From Afipia sp. OHSU_II-C1 (GTDB lineage: Bacteria > Pseudomonadota > Alphaproteobacteria > Rhizobiales > Xanthobacteraceae), in contig NZ_APJI01000004.1 of the NCBI RefSeq assembly GCF_000497575.1, positions 62,001 through 126,000 of the forward strand: a stretch of 64,000 nt of DNA, in the 5' to 3' direction. Position numbers and translations under genes: made by a program. Below, one piece after another: positions 63,442-64,000 of the stretch (positions are counted from its first letter, which is position 1; each line of letters begins with the position of its first letter). The notes under the pieces are model-generated. The model ran no database searches, had not been told where the DNA came from, and worked only from the letters and a program-made list of their open reading frames with translations.

Positions 63442-63542
63442 CCTCTCCCATGGGGAGAGGTCGGCGCGTAGCGCCGGGTGAGGGGGTACGCTCTCTCGAT
63501 AGATTCTACGCCCTCACCCCAACCCTCTCCCCACGGGAGAGG
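63442..63542. repeat. Composite palindrome of CCTCTCCC/GGGAGAGG and GGGTGAGGG/CCCTCACCC
   Basis: Two short hairpins (CCTCTCCC-AT-GGGGAGAGG at the left, CCTCTCCC-CAC-GGGAGAGG at 63524-63542) flank a longer-range perfect pairing of GGGTGAGGG (63476-63484) with CCCTCACCC (63511-63519). This is the widespread intergenic repeat seen in many Gram-negative genomes. Lying between two converging genes, it may act as a terminator for both. Confidence 0.7.
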
Positions 63543-63587
63543 GAGTTGGACTGCGCTCGCGTCGGAGCAGGTGTCTAATTCAAGAAA

Positions 63588-63938
63588 CTAAATCGAAAAA
63601 CTGGTGCCGCAGCCGCAGGAGGCGGTGGCGTTCGGATTGACCACGCGGAACGACGCGCCGATCAGGTCATCGACAAAGTCGACTTCCGATCCGGCCAGGA
63701 ACGGCACGGACGAGGGGTCCACCAGAACCACGGCATCGTCACGTTCGATCACAAGATCGTCGTCTGCCTTGGCGCGTTCGACATCGAACTTGTACTGGAA
63801 GCCCGAGCAGCCGCCGCCCTCGACGCTGATGCGCAGCATCGCGCCTTCGCCCTCGGATTTGAGGATCACGCCGATTCGCTTCGCGGCCCGCTCCGAAATT
63901 GTGACGTTGGCGGCCGGTGCTAAGTCGGTGGCGGTCAT
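63588..63938 (-). CDS. erpA: Iron-sulfur cluster insertion protein ErpA
   Basis: A-type carrier that delivers Fe-S clusters to apoproteins. The three ligand cysteines are present: Cys44 in EGGGCSGFQY, and Cys108 and Cys110 in ASCGCGTSFSI. At 116 residues it has the family length. It is convergent with the amidohydrolase gene. The 62 bases upstream to the window edge contain no recognised gene. Confidence 0.94.
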   Translation of the reverse strand: MTATDLAPAANVTISERAAKRIGVILKSEGEGAMLRISVEGGGCSGFQYKFDVERAKADDDLVIERDDAVVLVDPSSVPFLAGSEVDFVDDLIGASFRVVNPNATASCGCGTSFSI

Positions 63939-64000
63939 AATAAGTCTCCGGAAACGGGGCTATTTGAACATCCCGTGTGGCATAGTTAAGTGCGCTCAAC

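Overview
The window is a 64-kb piece of a GC-rich alphaproteobacterial chromosome. Gene order, protein wording and the interspersed palindromes point to the Bradyrhizobium / Rhodopseudomonas / Nitrobacter / Afipia group (Nitrobacteraceae, formerly Bradyrhizobiaceae). This is an inference from recognition of gene families, not from a database search. No rRNA, tRNA, CRISPR array, insertion sequence or prophage was seen. Almost every base lies in or next to a conserved gene.

Layout. (1) 1-813: the proline-rich end of an unidentified protein. (2) 1061-16026: one long rightward block for translation and envelope building: rpsB, tsf, pyrH, frr, uppS, cdsA, dxr, rseP, bamA, lpxD, fabZ, lpxA, lpxI, lpxB. 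Several junctions are start/stop overlaps, so undecaprenyl phosphate, phospholipid, isoprenoid, outer-membrane protein assembly and lipid A synthesis are tied together. (3) 16044-24100: a terminator, leftward gltA and gltX, then divergent glnS, comEC and leftward lexA with a clear SOS box. (4) 24305-29827: leftward ppiD, trpD, trpC, moaC, moeA. (5) 30047-33130: tpiA, secG, pyrG. (6) 33127-39099: an accessory stretch between pyrG and kdsA. It holds a phospholipid methyltransferase-like gene, a two-component system, a zinc-finger/HTH regulator with its own palindromic operators, a membrane ClpP-fold protein, a Sec-exported PAAR-like protein, a NIPSNAP protein and a VOC protein. (7) 39168-51682: kdsA, an MFS transporter, queF, eno, a CoA-transferase, an FMN reductase, ftsB and the pyruvate dehydrogenase genes pdhA, pdhB, pdhC and lpdA. 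(8) 51761-57898: a metallophosphoesterase paired with a Ser/Thr kinase-UspA fusion, a GlsB/YeaQ-type protein, ilvD, an ExoR-like periplasmic Sel1 protein, and xth. (9) 58081-63938: an RND efflux pump (adaptor plus permease), an exported amidohydrolase and erpA.

The most unusual sequence features are not genes. Two intergenic spaces, pdhB-pdhC and adaptor-RND permease, each carry the same composite of two long, oppositely oriented hairpins. The second hairpin runs almost into the downstream start codon. A small ClpX-type zinc-finger/HTH gene has two GTCAAG-N5-CTTGAC palindromes overlapping its predicted promoter, which suggests autoregulation. Most of the rest is ordinary core genome.
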